From: Aquificaceae bacterium | Lineage (GTDB): Bacteria > Aquificota > Aquificia > Aquificales > Aquificaceae | Length of the DNA stretch: 64,000 nt | Assembly (NCBI GenBank): GCA_027079305.1 | Contig: JALWVU010000045.1 | Span: forward strand, 57,354-121,353 | Reading direction: 5' to 3' | Part shown: positions 17,664 through 26,210 of the stretch, one piece after another | Numbering within the stretch: position 1 is the first letter of the stretch | How the letters are laid out: each line of letters begins with the position of its first letter | Notes under the pieces: model-generated | The model's input: the letters and a program-made list of their open reading frames with translations, nothing else | Told to the model about the DNA's origin: nothing | Databases searched by the model: none | Made by a program: the position numbers and the translations under genes

Positions 17664-18216
17664 TATGAGGCCCCCCGTTAATAATTCCCATCACCACGAC
17701 ATCTATCCATTTGCCATTTCTGTATACAAATTCCTTCAGGCGCCCTTCTTCCTTGAATTTGGCTCGAGCGTATAACTTTATAGCTCTATGATTGTCCTCC
17801 ATAACCTCCAACTTTAAAGTGTGTAGATTAAGCAGATCGAAGGACAACCTCGTAACCAAGTCAATCAAAATCCTACCGGCCTCAGGAACCTTGTTCAATG
17901 GATTGGCATAAATACCCAGATAAGCGTGTTTATGCTTAAAATTTATTCTGTTTAAATAAACTACACCTATGTATACAGATTCTCTTATAACCATCCAGTA
18001 GGCATCCTTGTATGAATTTTTAAGATTCTCCACAAAAGCTCTATGTTCCTCCTGAGATATTTCATGTTGTGAAAACATCCACTTCCTAACATCGGGATGG
18101 TTTCTCCATGTTCTAACCATATCAAGCTCGTGTTCTGATAGGTTTACAAAGTTTTTAAGTTGGTAAGGCTCAAAATCAATATCCGAGTGGAGAATACTAA
18201 CCTTATCTTCTAACAT
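17641..18216 (-). CDS. pseH: PseH-type GNAT N-acetyltransferase
   Basis: A 191-residue GNAT acetyltransferase that adds the second N-acetyl group to the 4-amino-trideoxy-altrosamine intermediate of pseudaminic acid synthesis. VRTWRNHPDVRKWMFSQHEI near residues 34-53 is characteristic, with the acetyl-CoA region near IGVVYLNRIN and LGIYANP. It overlaps both neighbours, the PIG-L gene upstream and pseI downstream. It is visibly richer in A+T than the liv genes. Confidence 0.9.
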   Translation of the reverse strand: MLEDKVSILHSDIDFEPYQLKNFVNLSEHELDMVRTWRNHPDVRKWMFSQHEISQEEHRAFVENLKNSYKDAYWMVIRESVYIGVVYLNRINFKHKHAYLGIYANPLNKVPEAGRILIDLVTRLSFDLLNLHTLKLEVMEDNHRAIKLYARAKFKEEGRLKEFVYRNGKWIDVVVMGIINGGPHNELNGNC

Positions 18217-18880
18217 CTCTTACTACCTCGAATGCCTCTGCGTATTTAAGACCCACCTCCATACCTCTTTGAGATGCTTTTATCTTTATACCTTCAAGGG
18301 ATCTCGGATGAGGAAAGCTTCTAATCTCAGAACTGTAAGCTTCCATAGCCTTTAATTTAACCTCGAGAGTATCTTCTATGTTAAAGTAAAGATTCGGGGA
18401 AAAGCCGTAAGGATAATTCCACTCCGTTGAAGATAATACTTCAAAAGAGTACACACTCATCACAGTGTCTCCCGCAATAGGTCTGGTAGCTGTAAGCACC
18501 GCCTCGTAAGTTATCCGGTGATCCTTATTCAAATCATGTCGTGAGTGTGTAAGTATGACTTCAGGCTTCACCTCATTCTTAACCTTCTCCACAACCTTAA
18601 CTATATCGAGCAAATCTACCGAATCAAACCTGTTATCAGGAAAGCTTTCAAAAAACACCTCTTTAACTCCTAATACTTCATTCGCACGCAAGGCTTGTCT
18701 TTTAAGATCGCTAAGCTCTTTCTCCACAAACTTCTTATTCCTATCCGCGTAGCGGGAAGTCACGCCTTCACCAAGTATCAATGTAAAGGCTTCAAAGCCC
18801 TCCTTGACCAATCTGGCAACGGTTCCACCACATCCTAAAACTTCATCATCCGGATGTGCGCATACCACAAGAAGTCTCAC
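18203..18880 (-). CDS. PIG-L family deacetylase
   Basis: A 225-residue zinc-dependent N-deacetylase of the PIG-L/LmbE fold. The metal-binding motif AHPDDEVLGCGGT is at residues 8-20, and the third zinc His is in THSRHDLNKDHR near 115. It lies inside the pse operon between the WbqC-like gene and pseH. It is not a standard step of pseudaminic acid synthesis, so it may remove an acetyl group from the sugar to allow another substituent; that role is inferred. Confidence 0.88.
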   Translation of the reverse strand: MRLLVVCAHPDDEVLGCGGTVARLVKEGFEAFTLILGEGVTSRYADRNKKFVEKELSDLKRQALRANEVLGVKEVFFESFPDNRFDSVDLLDIVKVVEKVKNEVKPEVILTHSRHDLNKDHRITYEAVLTATRPIAGDTVMSVYSFEVLSSTEWNYPYGFSPNLYFNIEDTLEVKLKAMEAYSSEIRSFPHPRSLEGIKIKASQRGMEVGLKYAEAFEVVRDVRR

Positions 18881-18882
18881 AG

Positions 18883-19605
18883 CTACTCCTCAAACAGATC
18901 AAGTTCCGTATATATATACTCTTTACATTTTTCATAACCAACGTTGAAAAGAGTATCGAAAAAACACAACCAAGGAACAAATTCTTCAGAGTTAAATTGC
19001 TTATATACAGGATGTCTGTAATCGTTAAAAAGAACTTTTATACCTCTTTTCTCTAAGAATTCTTTCACTCCGTAAGCCCTTCCGTTACTTCCAGATATAT
19101 ATACCTCCGCTCCCACAGTTTTTAGTATATTGTAGAGATTTTCAACACCTTTAACCTGAGGAACACCAAGCTCGGTAGCCCTAACATAGTTAGGCTTAAA
19201 TCCAAATATTCTACAAGCGTTTAAAACAAGATGTATTATTGTCTCCGAGTAGGAATAGTTTGTCCTTTTTAAAACATCTTCCACACCTTCGTAATACTGT
19301 TCTATATACTTTGGTTCAAAGTATGGGGCTTTCTTATAAGCCTCATAAATCTTCCTTTTGTGTTCTTCAATCCACTCACTTCCTGCTATTTTAGCTTTGT
19401 ATATTACTTCCAAGCGGGAAGAAGACACCGGAATTGTAAGCCACTTTTTCTTGCCGTTAACCAATATGAGATTTCTATTTTCTACACCCAGATACTGCCT
19501 CTGAACATTATCCAGAAATACAAACAGATCCGCATTCTTTAGTCTTTGTAAGTAGTTTACCACAGGCAAATATCTTGGTTGGCTTATTACTACAGCTTTT
19601 GGCAT
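18883..19605 (-). CDS. WbqC-like family protein
   Basis: A 240-residue protein of the WbqC family. Marks are AVVISQPRYLPVVNYLQRLKNADLFVFLDNVQ at the N-terminus (here cited by positions 4-35), the WLTIPV segment near 54, and the C-terminal DYRHPVYKQF near 200. WbqC-like genes occur in O-antigen and flagellar glycan clusters and their biochemistry is poorly defined. It overlaps the methyltransferase end by 16 bases. Together with the PIG-L gene and the methyltransferase it probably alters the sugar made by the pse genes. Confidence 0.82.
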   Translation of the reverse strand: MPKAVVISQPRYLPVVNYLQRLKNADLFVFLDNVQRQYLGVENRNLILVNGKKKWLTIPVSSSRLEVIYKAKIAGSEWIEEHKRKIYEAYKKAPYFEPKYIEQYYEGVEDVLKRTNYSYSETIIHLVLNACRIFGFKPNYVRATELGVPQVKGVENLYNILKTVGAEVYISGSNGRAYGVKEFLEKRGIKVLFNDYRHPVYKQFNSEEFVPWLCFFDTLFNVGYEKCKEYIYTELDLFEE

Positions 19606-20261
19606 ACTACTTCGAACTCCGCGTGTTTGTTTTTAGGGTTATTAAAGTCCTCTATAAGTAAATGTCTCAATTCAAGTATATTAAAATCCGAAAGAAGTTC
19701 TTCAACCATTTCTCTACTGTAAAAACACACCTTACCTGTGCCCGCGATAGTTCCCTCCAAGGTCTCCACAAAGTTGGACTTTTTACTTTCTGGATTGCTC
19801 TTGAACGTATAATGCTCCTGTGAATATGGATTAAAGAAGAAATATCCCCCAGGTTTTAAAACCCTATATATTTCCCTCACGGTTTTTAGAGCCAGTTCAA
19901 AAGGCACATATGTTATAGAAGCTCTATCTATAACCATATCAAACATTCTGTTTTCAAAAGGCAGTCTCTCTGTAAAATCCCCCACAACCAAGGTTCCCGA
20001 AACGCCAAATTTCTTAAAAAGATCTTTTGCTAAATCTATAGCGGTCAGACTTCCATCTATACCGTAGGCATTAAAACCCTCCAGAGCAAGAGGCCAAAGA
20101 TTATTCCCCGCACCGCAACCGATTTCGAGAATGTTTATCTCAGTTTTGCTTTTTCCAAGTTTAGGATAGTATCTGAAGACGAAGGATACTACCTTATCGT
20201 AAGGATACTTGCTTGTGTTCCTACCTTCCTTCCTAAGACTCTCCCATATACTCTGGAACAC
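19590..20261 (-). CDS. Class I SAM-dependent methyltransferase
   Basis: A 223-residue Rossmann-fold methyltransferase. Motif I is LEIGCGAGNNLW near residue 46, the acidic loop is NAYGIDGS near 65, and motif post-I is VGDFTERLPF near 97. EIYRVLKPGGYFFFNPYS near 145 is typical of small-molecule or glycan methyltransferases. It follows pseG by four bases. The target is unknown; O- or N-methylation of the pseudaminic acid derivative is a reasonable guess from its place in the operon. Confidence 0.85.
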   Translation of the reverse strand: MFQSIWESLRKEGRNTSKYPYDKVVSFVFRYYPKLGKSKTEINILEIGCGAGNNLWPLALEGFNAYGIDGSLTAIDLAKDLFKKFGVSGTLVVGDFTERLPFENRMFDMVIDRASITYVPFELALKTVREIYRVLKPGGYFFFNPYSQEHYTFKSNPESKKSNFVETLEGTIAGTGKVCFYSREMVEELLSDFNILELRHLLIEDFNNPKNKHAEFEVVCQKL

Positions 20262-20265
20262 ATAC

Positions 20266-21264
20266 CTATTCTACCAACGATGCAAGCTTGTTAGCCAACC
20301 TAAGTGCACCTTTACCGTCAATCAATGATCTACCAATTTTATATTTTTCATATCTGATCTTAAAAGGCTCTGATTTATGGATACTCTCAACCATACGAGA
20401 ATATATATCTTCATCTTTCCAGTAGAATAAGTCCAGCAGAAATTCTTTTTCTTTAAAAACTTTAGCCTGTAGGATTTGATTCTCAGCCACTATCACAGCT
20501 ATTGTTGGAACACCAACGCAGGCAAGCTCATAAAGTGTTTGACCCGCAGCTGAGATAGCCACATCCGCCTTTAACATGAGCCTTTTCATACCCTCCGCAG
20601 TTGGATAGTAAACGAATTCAGTTTTATCGTCCGCCGCGAGTTTTATTTCTTTCAAGTTTTCTTTACTAAAGCTTCTTCCTATCACCACAACTTTTTTACA
20701 GTTTTTGTAATTTTCTACAAGAAGTTTCAAAACTAATGATGTCAAGTTTCTGGAGTCTTCCCCTCCAAATGTTATCAGTATATTTTCAATCTTATCTTTA
20801 ATGATCTTACCTTCAATTTTCCAAAACTCCTTCCTAATAGGTAAATACTTTACTCCAAGTAAGTATTCCATACAAGGATCCTCAACATACTTGATAAGTT
20901 CAGCGTGTATATTTCCATTTATTACCACACCACAGGGATAATCCATCCTCCTGAAATCATCGTAGTAAGCCGGTACCTTGGCTATTTTAGATAGATATTC
21001 ATATGCCTCCTTTGGAGCAAGGTAGCTATCTATCAAGAGTATATCAATTTTGCCGAATCTCTCTTTAACTTCTCCTATGTTTTTTATCCAGTCGAGAATT
21101 TTCCAGTTAGTCCCCTGGATAAGAGGCTTTACTGAACTATCACCTTTGATAACAATATACGGCTCCGCTCCTTTCTCTTCGAAAGCCTGGTATAAAGATA
21201 GCATCCTCGTTATATGTCCAAAACCTATACCTTTACCGCCTTCTGTAAGGATTAGGACCCTCAT
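20266..21264 (-). CDS. pseG: UDP-trideoxy-altropyranose hydrolase
   Basis: A 332-residue GT-B-fold hydrolase that removes UDP from UDP-2,4-diacetamido-2,4,6-trideoxy-beta-L-altropyranose. The N-terminal GGKGIGFGHITRMLSLYQAF and the acceptor-side DSYLAP near 83 are PseG marks. The C-terminal lobe has SAAGQTLYELACVGVP near 237, as in MurG-like enzymes. It overlaps the pseF end by four bases. A+T-rich. Confidence 0.9.
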   Translation of the reverse strand: MRVLILTEGGKGIGFGHITRMLSLYQAFEEKGAEPYIVIKGDSSVKPLIQGTNWKILDWIKNIGEVKERFGKIDILLIDSYLAPKEAYEYLSKIAKVPAYYDDFRRMDYPCGVVINGNIHAELIKYVEDPCMEYLLGVKYLPIRKEFWKIEGKIIKDKIENILITFGGEDSRNLTSLVLKLLVENYKNCKKVVVIGRSFSKENLKEIKLAADDKTEFVYYPTAEGMKRLMLKADVAISAAGQTLYELACVGVPTIAVIVAENQILQAKVFKEKEFLLDLFYWKDEDIYSRMVESIHKSEPFKIRYEKYKIGRSLIDGKGALRLANKLASLVE

Positions 21265-22031
21265 ACCAGTTCTTCAAGCTCCTCATCAGAGAGTATTCGA
21301 TCATTTTGTAAAGACCTTTTAAGCCCTTCATCCCTTTCTATATGAGAGTTTAGTTTAAACACTTCAGGTCTTTCTTCTATAAATCTGAGCACATCAGTGT
21401 ATCTAAAATCTTTCTTCTCCTTATAAAGTGCCTCGAATACCTCCTTTATTACTAAATAATCCTCTTTGTAATCGAGTGTAAGGCGAACACCGTATCTATC
21501 TTCAGGTATAGATATACTTTCAAACTTTTCAGCATGCTTTAACATATAAGGAGACACATGTTCCCTTTCAGAGAGATATCTTGCATTCTTCCAGGCTCTT
21601 TTTAGCATGGAAAAGGTAAATATCTCCACTTCAAAACCATGTATACAGTTCATATTTCGTGTTATGTCTGCTCCTGAATCAATATGCTTCTTTATGAGCC
21701 TCTCTATTATCTCAGGATCTACAAAGGGGCAGTCGGAAGTCACCCTGACAATGTGATTAGCTTTGGACAGTCTGGCACACTGATAGTATCTGTCAAGCAC
21801 ATCCTTTTCTGATCCTGTGAACACTTTAAAACCTCTGTTGGACATAAGTTTCACTATAGGTATGTCTTCGTTTTTCAAAGTTGTAGCAACTATAACTTCA
21901 TCTAAAGATTTAGCACTCGCGGTTCTTTCTACGACATGTTCCAGAACAGTTTTTCCGGCTAAAGGTAACAGAACCTTTCCTGGAAGTCTGGTAGATCCGG
22001 TTCTTGCCTGAATAATTGCAATTATTTTCAT
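21261..22031 (-). CDS. pseF: CMP-pseudaminic acid cytidylyltransferase
   Basis: A 256-residue nucleotidyltransferase that activates pseudaminic acid with CTP. The nucleotide-binding start is IIAIIQARTGSTRLPGKVL, and the metal-binding region is RVTSDCPFVDPEII near 95-108. It belongs to the spore-coat SpsF-like branch that serves as PseF in many flagellar clusters. It overlaps pseC and pseG by four bases each. Confidence 0.9.
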   Translation of the reverse strand: MKIIAIIQARTGSTRLPGKVLLPLAGKTVLEHVVERTASAKSLDEVIVATTLKNEDIPIVKLMSNRGFKVFTGSEKDVLDRYYQCARLSKANHIVRVTSDCPFVDPEIIERLIKKHIDSGADITRNMNCIHGFEVEIFTFSMLKRAWKNARYLSEREHVSPYMLKHAEKFESISIPEDRYGVRLTLDYKEDYLVIKEVFEALYKEKKDFRYTDVLRFIEERPEVFKLNSHIERDEGLKRSLQNDRILSDEELEELV

Positions 22032-23173
22032 ACTTCCAACTCCTCAAAAACTCTATGTAAAGCTTCCAGTATGAAATTAAGCTCCTCTTCCTTAAGCGAA
22101 GGATGGATCGGTAAGGTAAAAACTCTTTTGTAAAAATCCTCTGCCTTAGGGCAATTGACATTGTTATATCCAAGCTCTCTATAAAAAGGATGCCTATAGA
22201 CCGGTATGTAATGGACCTGAACTCCAACTCCTTTATTGAGCAGTGATTTCACTATTTCTCTCTTCCATCTTACAACAGAATCCTTCAACCTTATGGGGTA
22301 AAGATGGTATGAGTGAAATGCGTAGTTTTTTTCCTCAGGGATATAGAAAAAAGGATTGCTTTTTAGATTTTCTGCATAAAATGAAGCTATATATCTTCTT
22401 TTGTTTATAAATCTATCCAGCTTTCTTAGCTGAGATATGCCAAGACTCGCCTGTATATCGGTTAGCCTGAAGTTAAAGCCGACCATCTGGACTTCGTAAT
22501 ACCAAGGACCTTCGGATTTATTTACAAATTTATCTCGATTTATGCCGTGATTTCTAAAGAGTAAAAGCTTCTTGTATATCTCCTCATCGTTTGTTAGAAC
22601 CGCTCCACCTTCACCCGTGGTTATGTGCTTTACAGGGTGGAAGCTGAATACTGTAGCATCTGAATACTTGCAACTTCCTATTTTAGATCCTTTATACTTT
22701 GCTCCCAGGGCATGACAGGCGTCTTCTATAACCTTAAGTTCGTATCTGTTTGCTATACTTCTTATCACCTCAAGATCTACAGGATGCCCTCCATAGTGAA
22801 CTGGGACAATAGCCTTAGTCTTTTCTGTAATCAAATCCTCTATTGAGTTTGGATCTATATTCCCCGTATCCTCCTCCACATCTGCGAATACAGGTCTCGC
22901 TCCAAGGACCAGAAGCATGTTCGTAGTTGCAACGAAGGTTATTGGAGTAGTTATAACTTCATCCCCTTCAGAAATCCCACAGGCGAAGTAGGCTCCGAGG
23001 AGAGCGGATGTCCCCGAATTGAACACAACACAGTATTTTGCACCGCAGTATTTGGCCAGCTTCTCCTCGAACTCCTTTACCTTGGGACCCTGCGTGATGA
23101 AGTCGGACTTCAGGACTTCGACTACAGCCTTTATATCCTCTTCGTCTATCCACTGTCTTCCGTAAGAAATCAT
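22028..23173 (-). CDS. pseC: PseC aminotransferase
   Basis: A 381-residue PLP enzyme of the DegT/DnrJ/EryC1 family that aminates C4 of the 4-keto sugar made by PseB. The cofactor lysine lies in SFHPVKHITTGEGG near residue 185, and FNSGTSALLGAYFA near 52 is the phosphate-binding region. It opens with MISYGRQWIDEEDI, typical of PseC. It overlaps pseB by four bases. Confidence 0.94.
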   Translation of the reverse strand: MISYGRQWIDEEDIKAVVEVLKSDFITQGPKVKEFEEKLAKYCGAKYCVVFNSGTSALLGAYFACGISEGDEVITTPITFVATTNMLLVLGARPVFADVEEDTGNIDPNSIEDLITEKTKAIVPVHYGGHPVDLEVIRSIANRYELKVIEDACHALGAKYKGSKIGSCKYSDATVFSFHPVKHITTGEGGAVLTNDEEIYKKLLLFRNHGINRDKFVNKSEGPWYYEVQMVGFNFRLTDIQASLGISQLRKLDRFINKRRYIASFYAENLKSNPFFYIPEEKNYAFHSYHLYPIRLKDSVVRWKREIVKSLLNKGVGVQVHYIPVYRHPFYRELGYNNVNCPKAEDFYKRVFTLPIHPSLKEEELNFILEALHRVFEELEV

Positions 23174-24195
23174 GATTGCTCAATATCGAGCTTTTCTATC
23201 ATATATCTGAGCTCCTCTACACTGAGCCACCAGTCGTTCTTGTCACTCCTGAACACGAATCCTTCCGGGAGCCTCTTCATATGGCCCCACTTATGGGCGG
23301 GTTTTGTTTCAAACCAGAGCTCCGGAAGAATCACGAAGTAGGTTTTGCCGTTTGTTTTAACCTTAATAGTGTGCCTTGCTTCATCCTCAGATATCAGTGT
23401 CTCGTGAAGCTTTTCTCCGGGCCTTATGCCTATTATTTTAAACTTACACTTTGGACATATTGCCTTCGCAAGATCAACTATCCTCATGCTCGGTATGTAT
23501 GGAACGAAAACCTCCCCGCCCACACTTTCGGACAGGGCAAACAGGACCAGGTCTATAGCCTCATCGAAGGTTATCCAAAATCTCGTCATCCTCTCGTCCG
23601 TTATGGGGAGCTCCTTTCTACCTTCCTCTACAAGCTTTTTAAAGAAAGGAATAACGCTTCCCCTGCTACCTACTACGTTTCCGTATCTAACAACCGAAAA
23701 GCAGGTTTCTTTAGCTCCCGCATAAGCGTTTGCGGACACGAAGAGCTTCTCCATGGCAAGCTTGGTTGCTCCGTATAGATTCACAGGATTTACCGCCTTG
23801 TCGGTGGAAAGGGCCACCACCTTCTTCACACCTTTGTCTATCGCAGCCTCTATTATGTTCTGAGCACCGAGTATATTCGTTTTCACCGCCTCTATGGGGT
23901 TATATTCAAGTATGGGAACCTGCTTGAGTGCTGCGGCGTGGACCACATAGTCAACACCTTCAAAGGCCCTGTGCAATCTGTCCTTGTCTCTTATGTCTCC
24001 GAGGAAGAACCTCATTTGGGGATATCTGTCAGGAGGGAACTCTTTCTGCATCTGGAACTGCTTGAACTCGTCCCTGCTGAATATTATGATTTTTCTGGGT
24101 TGAAAGTCTTTTAGAAGTCTCTTTATGAACCTTTTACCAAAGGACCCCGTTCCACCCGTTATTAGGATAGTTTCCCCTTCTAACAAACTTCTCAC
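23170..24195 (-). CDS. pseB: UDP-N-acetylglucosamine 4,6-dehydratase (inverting)
   Basis: A 341-residue short-chain dehydrogenase-type enzyme that starts pseudaminic acid synthesis from UDP-GlcNAc. The NAD loop is ITGGTGSFGKRF at residues 12-23. The catalytic region has LSTDKAVNPVNLYGATK near 128-144, with the Asp-Lys pair and YxxxK. The start is GTG at 24195; TATAAT lies at 24213-24208 on the minus strand. It is the first gene of the nine-gene pse operon and is divergent from the Maf gene across 23 bases. Confidence 0.95.
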   Translation of the reverse strand: MRSLLEGETILITGGTGSFGKRFIKRLLKDFQPRKIIIFSRDEFKQFQMQKEFPPDRYPQMRFFLGDIRDKDRLHRAFEGVDYVVHAAALKQVPILEYNPIEAVKTNILGAQNIIEAAIDKGVKKVVALSTDKAVNPVNLYGATKLAMEKLFVSANAYAGAKETCFSVVRYGNVVGSRGSVIPFFKKLVEEGRKELPITDERMTRFWITFDEAIDLVLFALSESVGGEVFVPYIPSMRIVDLAKAICPKCKFKIIGIRPGEKLHETLISEDEARHTIKVKTNGKTYFVILPELWFETKPAHKWGHMKRLPEGFVFRSDKNDWWLSVEELRYMIEKLDIEQS

Positions 24196-24218
24196 ACCTG
24201 CCGAACTATTATATAACC

Positions 24219-26168
24219 ATGCTTAAGACCCACGAAGAAATAGTTAAGGATAGATATGTTAGAAACTATATGCTCCTTAGAGAAAAAGCACCATCGATAA
24301 TCGCAAAAATAAACAATAGAACAAATACAGATTGGAGCATAAGAGTTACACCTGACGGTAAGCTTAACGCATTGATCAGCGGACAGGTGCTTTATCCAGG
24401 AGATCCATTGGCGATAGCAAAGGAACAGGTTGAAACTTTCAGAAAGAATCCGTCTCGCCTCATAATGCCCCTGATACCGCAAAAAGTGGAGGATGAGAAT
24501 TTAAAGTATATACACGATAGATTACAAAATAAGATCATAGAGGGTGTAGACACATCATCTTTAGATATAAGTTTTCCATTTGATGGTAAAACAATCCCGC
24601 TAATAGTCGTTTTTGGTATGGGCTTTGGTTATCACGTAGTAGAACTAATAAGAGAATTTAATATCCAACATATGATAGTCATAGAGCCTGATCCACTGTT
24701 CTTAAATTTAAGCTTATACGCTATAGATTGGAGAGAGATAATAGATTATTTCAGCAAAAGTGTAGCAAAGAGCTTCAGCTTTATAGTGAGTGATGATCCA
24801 GATGAGATAAAAAGTGAACTTAGCAAGATAGTTATGGCTATAAATCCAGCATTTATCGTTAATACTTTCTTCTTCGAACATTTTTCATCACCATTCTTCG
24901 AAGAGGTTAAAGAGCACCTGAAAACAGAGCATATAGTGAATCCAAAGCTTTGGGGTGTGATAGACAGTGAACTATGTATATTAAAGCATGCTATAGGTGT
25001 TATGGACAAAAAATTACCTGTATATTATGGCAATAAATTAGTTGATGAGAATACTCCGGTATTTATAATTGGAAATGGTCCTTCATTAGATAACCTCTAT
25101 GAGGTTATAAAAACTTTCTCAGACAAAGCTTTAGTAGTATCTTGCGGGACATCCATAAAGTCTCTATACCGAGCCGGCATAAAGCCTGACATATATGTTA
25201 TAGCTGATTGGCAAGACATAAATTACCAGCTTGTAGAAGATATAAAGGATTTCCTCAAAGATGTCTATATTTTAAGCGCTATAGTTTCACCCCCGGAGAT
25301 ACCAGCCTTAGGAAAGAAAGGAGGAGTATTCCTCACCCAAATTAATATAGGTTCTGTTATTTTCCCAGATTACATACCCAGGCTCGACTACACAATTCCA
25401 ACCGTAGTATCAGCAGCTATGTCCTTGTTTGCACATATGGGGTTTAAAAAGTTTTATCTACTGGGAGTAGATCTGGGTAGCAAAGATCCCCAAATACACC
25501 ATTCAAGTAAAAGTGATTACTATACTCCTGGAAGTATACTGTATAACTTTAGGGAGGAATTTGATATTGAGGTTGAAGGCAACTTTGGAGGCACTGTATA
25601 CTCTTCCCTTTCCTTAATCTATACAAAGAAAAACATAGAGAAACTTATAAGAAAGTTTAAGCTTGACGTATACAACCTGTCCGATGGTGCCAGAATAGAA
25701 GGCTCTTTGCCTATAGATCCAAAGGACTTTTCCCTGCATAATGAACTTCATAAGGAAAGTGTAGTTAAAAAAATATTCAAAAACTTTAGGAGATCTTACC
25801 TCAAGGATGTGGACGCTAACCGCATACTTGAGTCTATGATAGAGGATCTAACTACATACATAAATTTATTCTCTTCCAAACTTAGATATGTAAATGATCT
25901 GAAAGGGCTTGTAGAACTTTTTTCAGACCTTCATTTTTCTCTCATGAGTTTAGCAATGAGTAGAGGAATTCGGAATAATTATCCTCTCTTTACATTAATA
26001 GGTTCATCTCTGTATAAGTATGAAATGTCTATCCTCACCTTTGCCTTTGGATCCAAAGATAGGAACCTTATTTCTTCTATGTCCAAGAGATTCCTTCCTG
26101 TAATTAGGGAGTACTTAGATATAACCAGATCCGAACTTGAAAAGTTGTTAAAATCCCGCAGAAAGTAG
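24219..26168 (+). CDS. maf: Maf-type flagellin glycosyltransferase (DUF115)
   Basis: A 649-residue motility accessory factor. The central MAF_flag10/DUF115 core has FIIGNGPSLDNLYEVIK near residues 284-300, CGTSIKSLYRAGIKPDIYV near 312-330, and FYLLGVDLGS near 411. Maf proteins transfer nonulosonic acids such as pseudaminic acid onto Ser/Thr of flagellin. It is divergent from pseB and upstream of flagellin, which fits. TATTAT at 24207-24212 precedes ATG by six bases with no ribosome site. The gene is strongly A+T-rich, and its stop codon overlaps the flagellin promoter. Confidence 0.88.
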   Translation: MLKTHEEIVKDRYVRNYMLLREKAPSIIAKINNRTNTDWSIRVTPDGKLNALISGQVLYPGDPLAIAKEQVETFRKNPSRLIMPLIPQKVEDENLKYIHDRLQNKIIEGVDTSSLDISFPFDGKTIPLIVVFGMGFGYHVVELIREFNIQHMIVIEPDPLFLNLSLYAIDWREIIDYFSKSVAKSFSFIVSDDPDEIKSELSKIVMAINPAFIVNTFFFEHFSSPFFEEVKEHLKTEHIVNPKLWGVIDSELCILKHAIGVMDKKLPVYYGNKLVDENTPVFIIGNGPSLDNLYEVIKTFSDKALVVSCGTSIKSLYRAGIKPDIYVIADWQDINYQLVEDIKDFLKDVYILSAIVSPPEIPALGKKGGVFLTQINIGSVIFPDYIPRLDYTIPTVVSAAMSLFAHMGFKKFYLLGVDLGSKDPQIHHSSKSDYYTPGSILYNFREEFDIEVEGNFGGTVYSSLSLIYTKKNIEKLIRKFKLDVYNLSDGARIEGSLPIDPKDFSLHNELHKESVVKKIFKNFRRSYLKDVDANRILESMIEDLTTYINLFSSKLRYVNDLKGLVELFSDLHFSLMSLAMSRGIRNNYPLFTLIGSSLYKYEMSILTFAFGSKDRNLISSMSKRFLPVIREYLDITRSELEKLLKSRRK

Positions 26169-26175
26169 CCGATTA
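26149..26175 (+). promoter_or_regulatory. Sigma-28 (FliA) promoter of flagellin
   Basis: TAAA at 26149-26152, exactly 15 bases, then GCCGATTA at 26168-26175. The known consensus is TAAA-N15-GCCGATAA, so only one base differs. The -10 box overlaps the maf stop codon. Late-class expression of flagellin is implied. Confidence 0.85.
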
Positions 26176-26210
26176 AGAGAATTGACAAAACTCTACAGGA
26201 GGTGTCAGCC

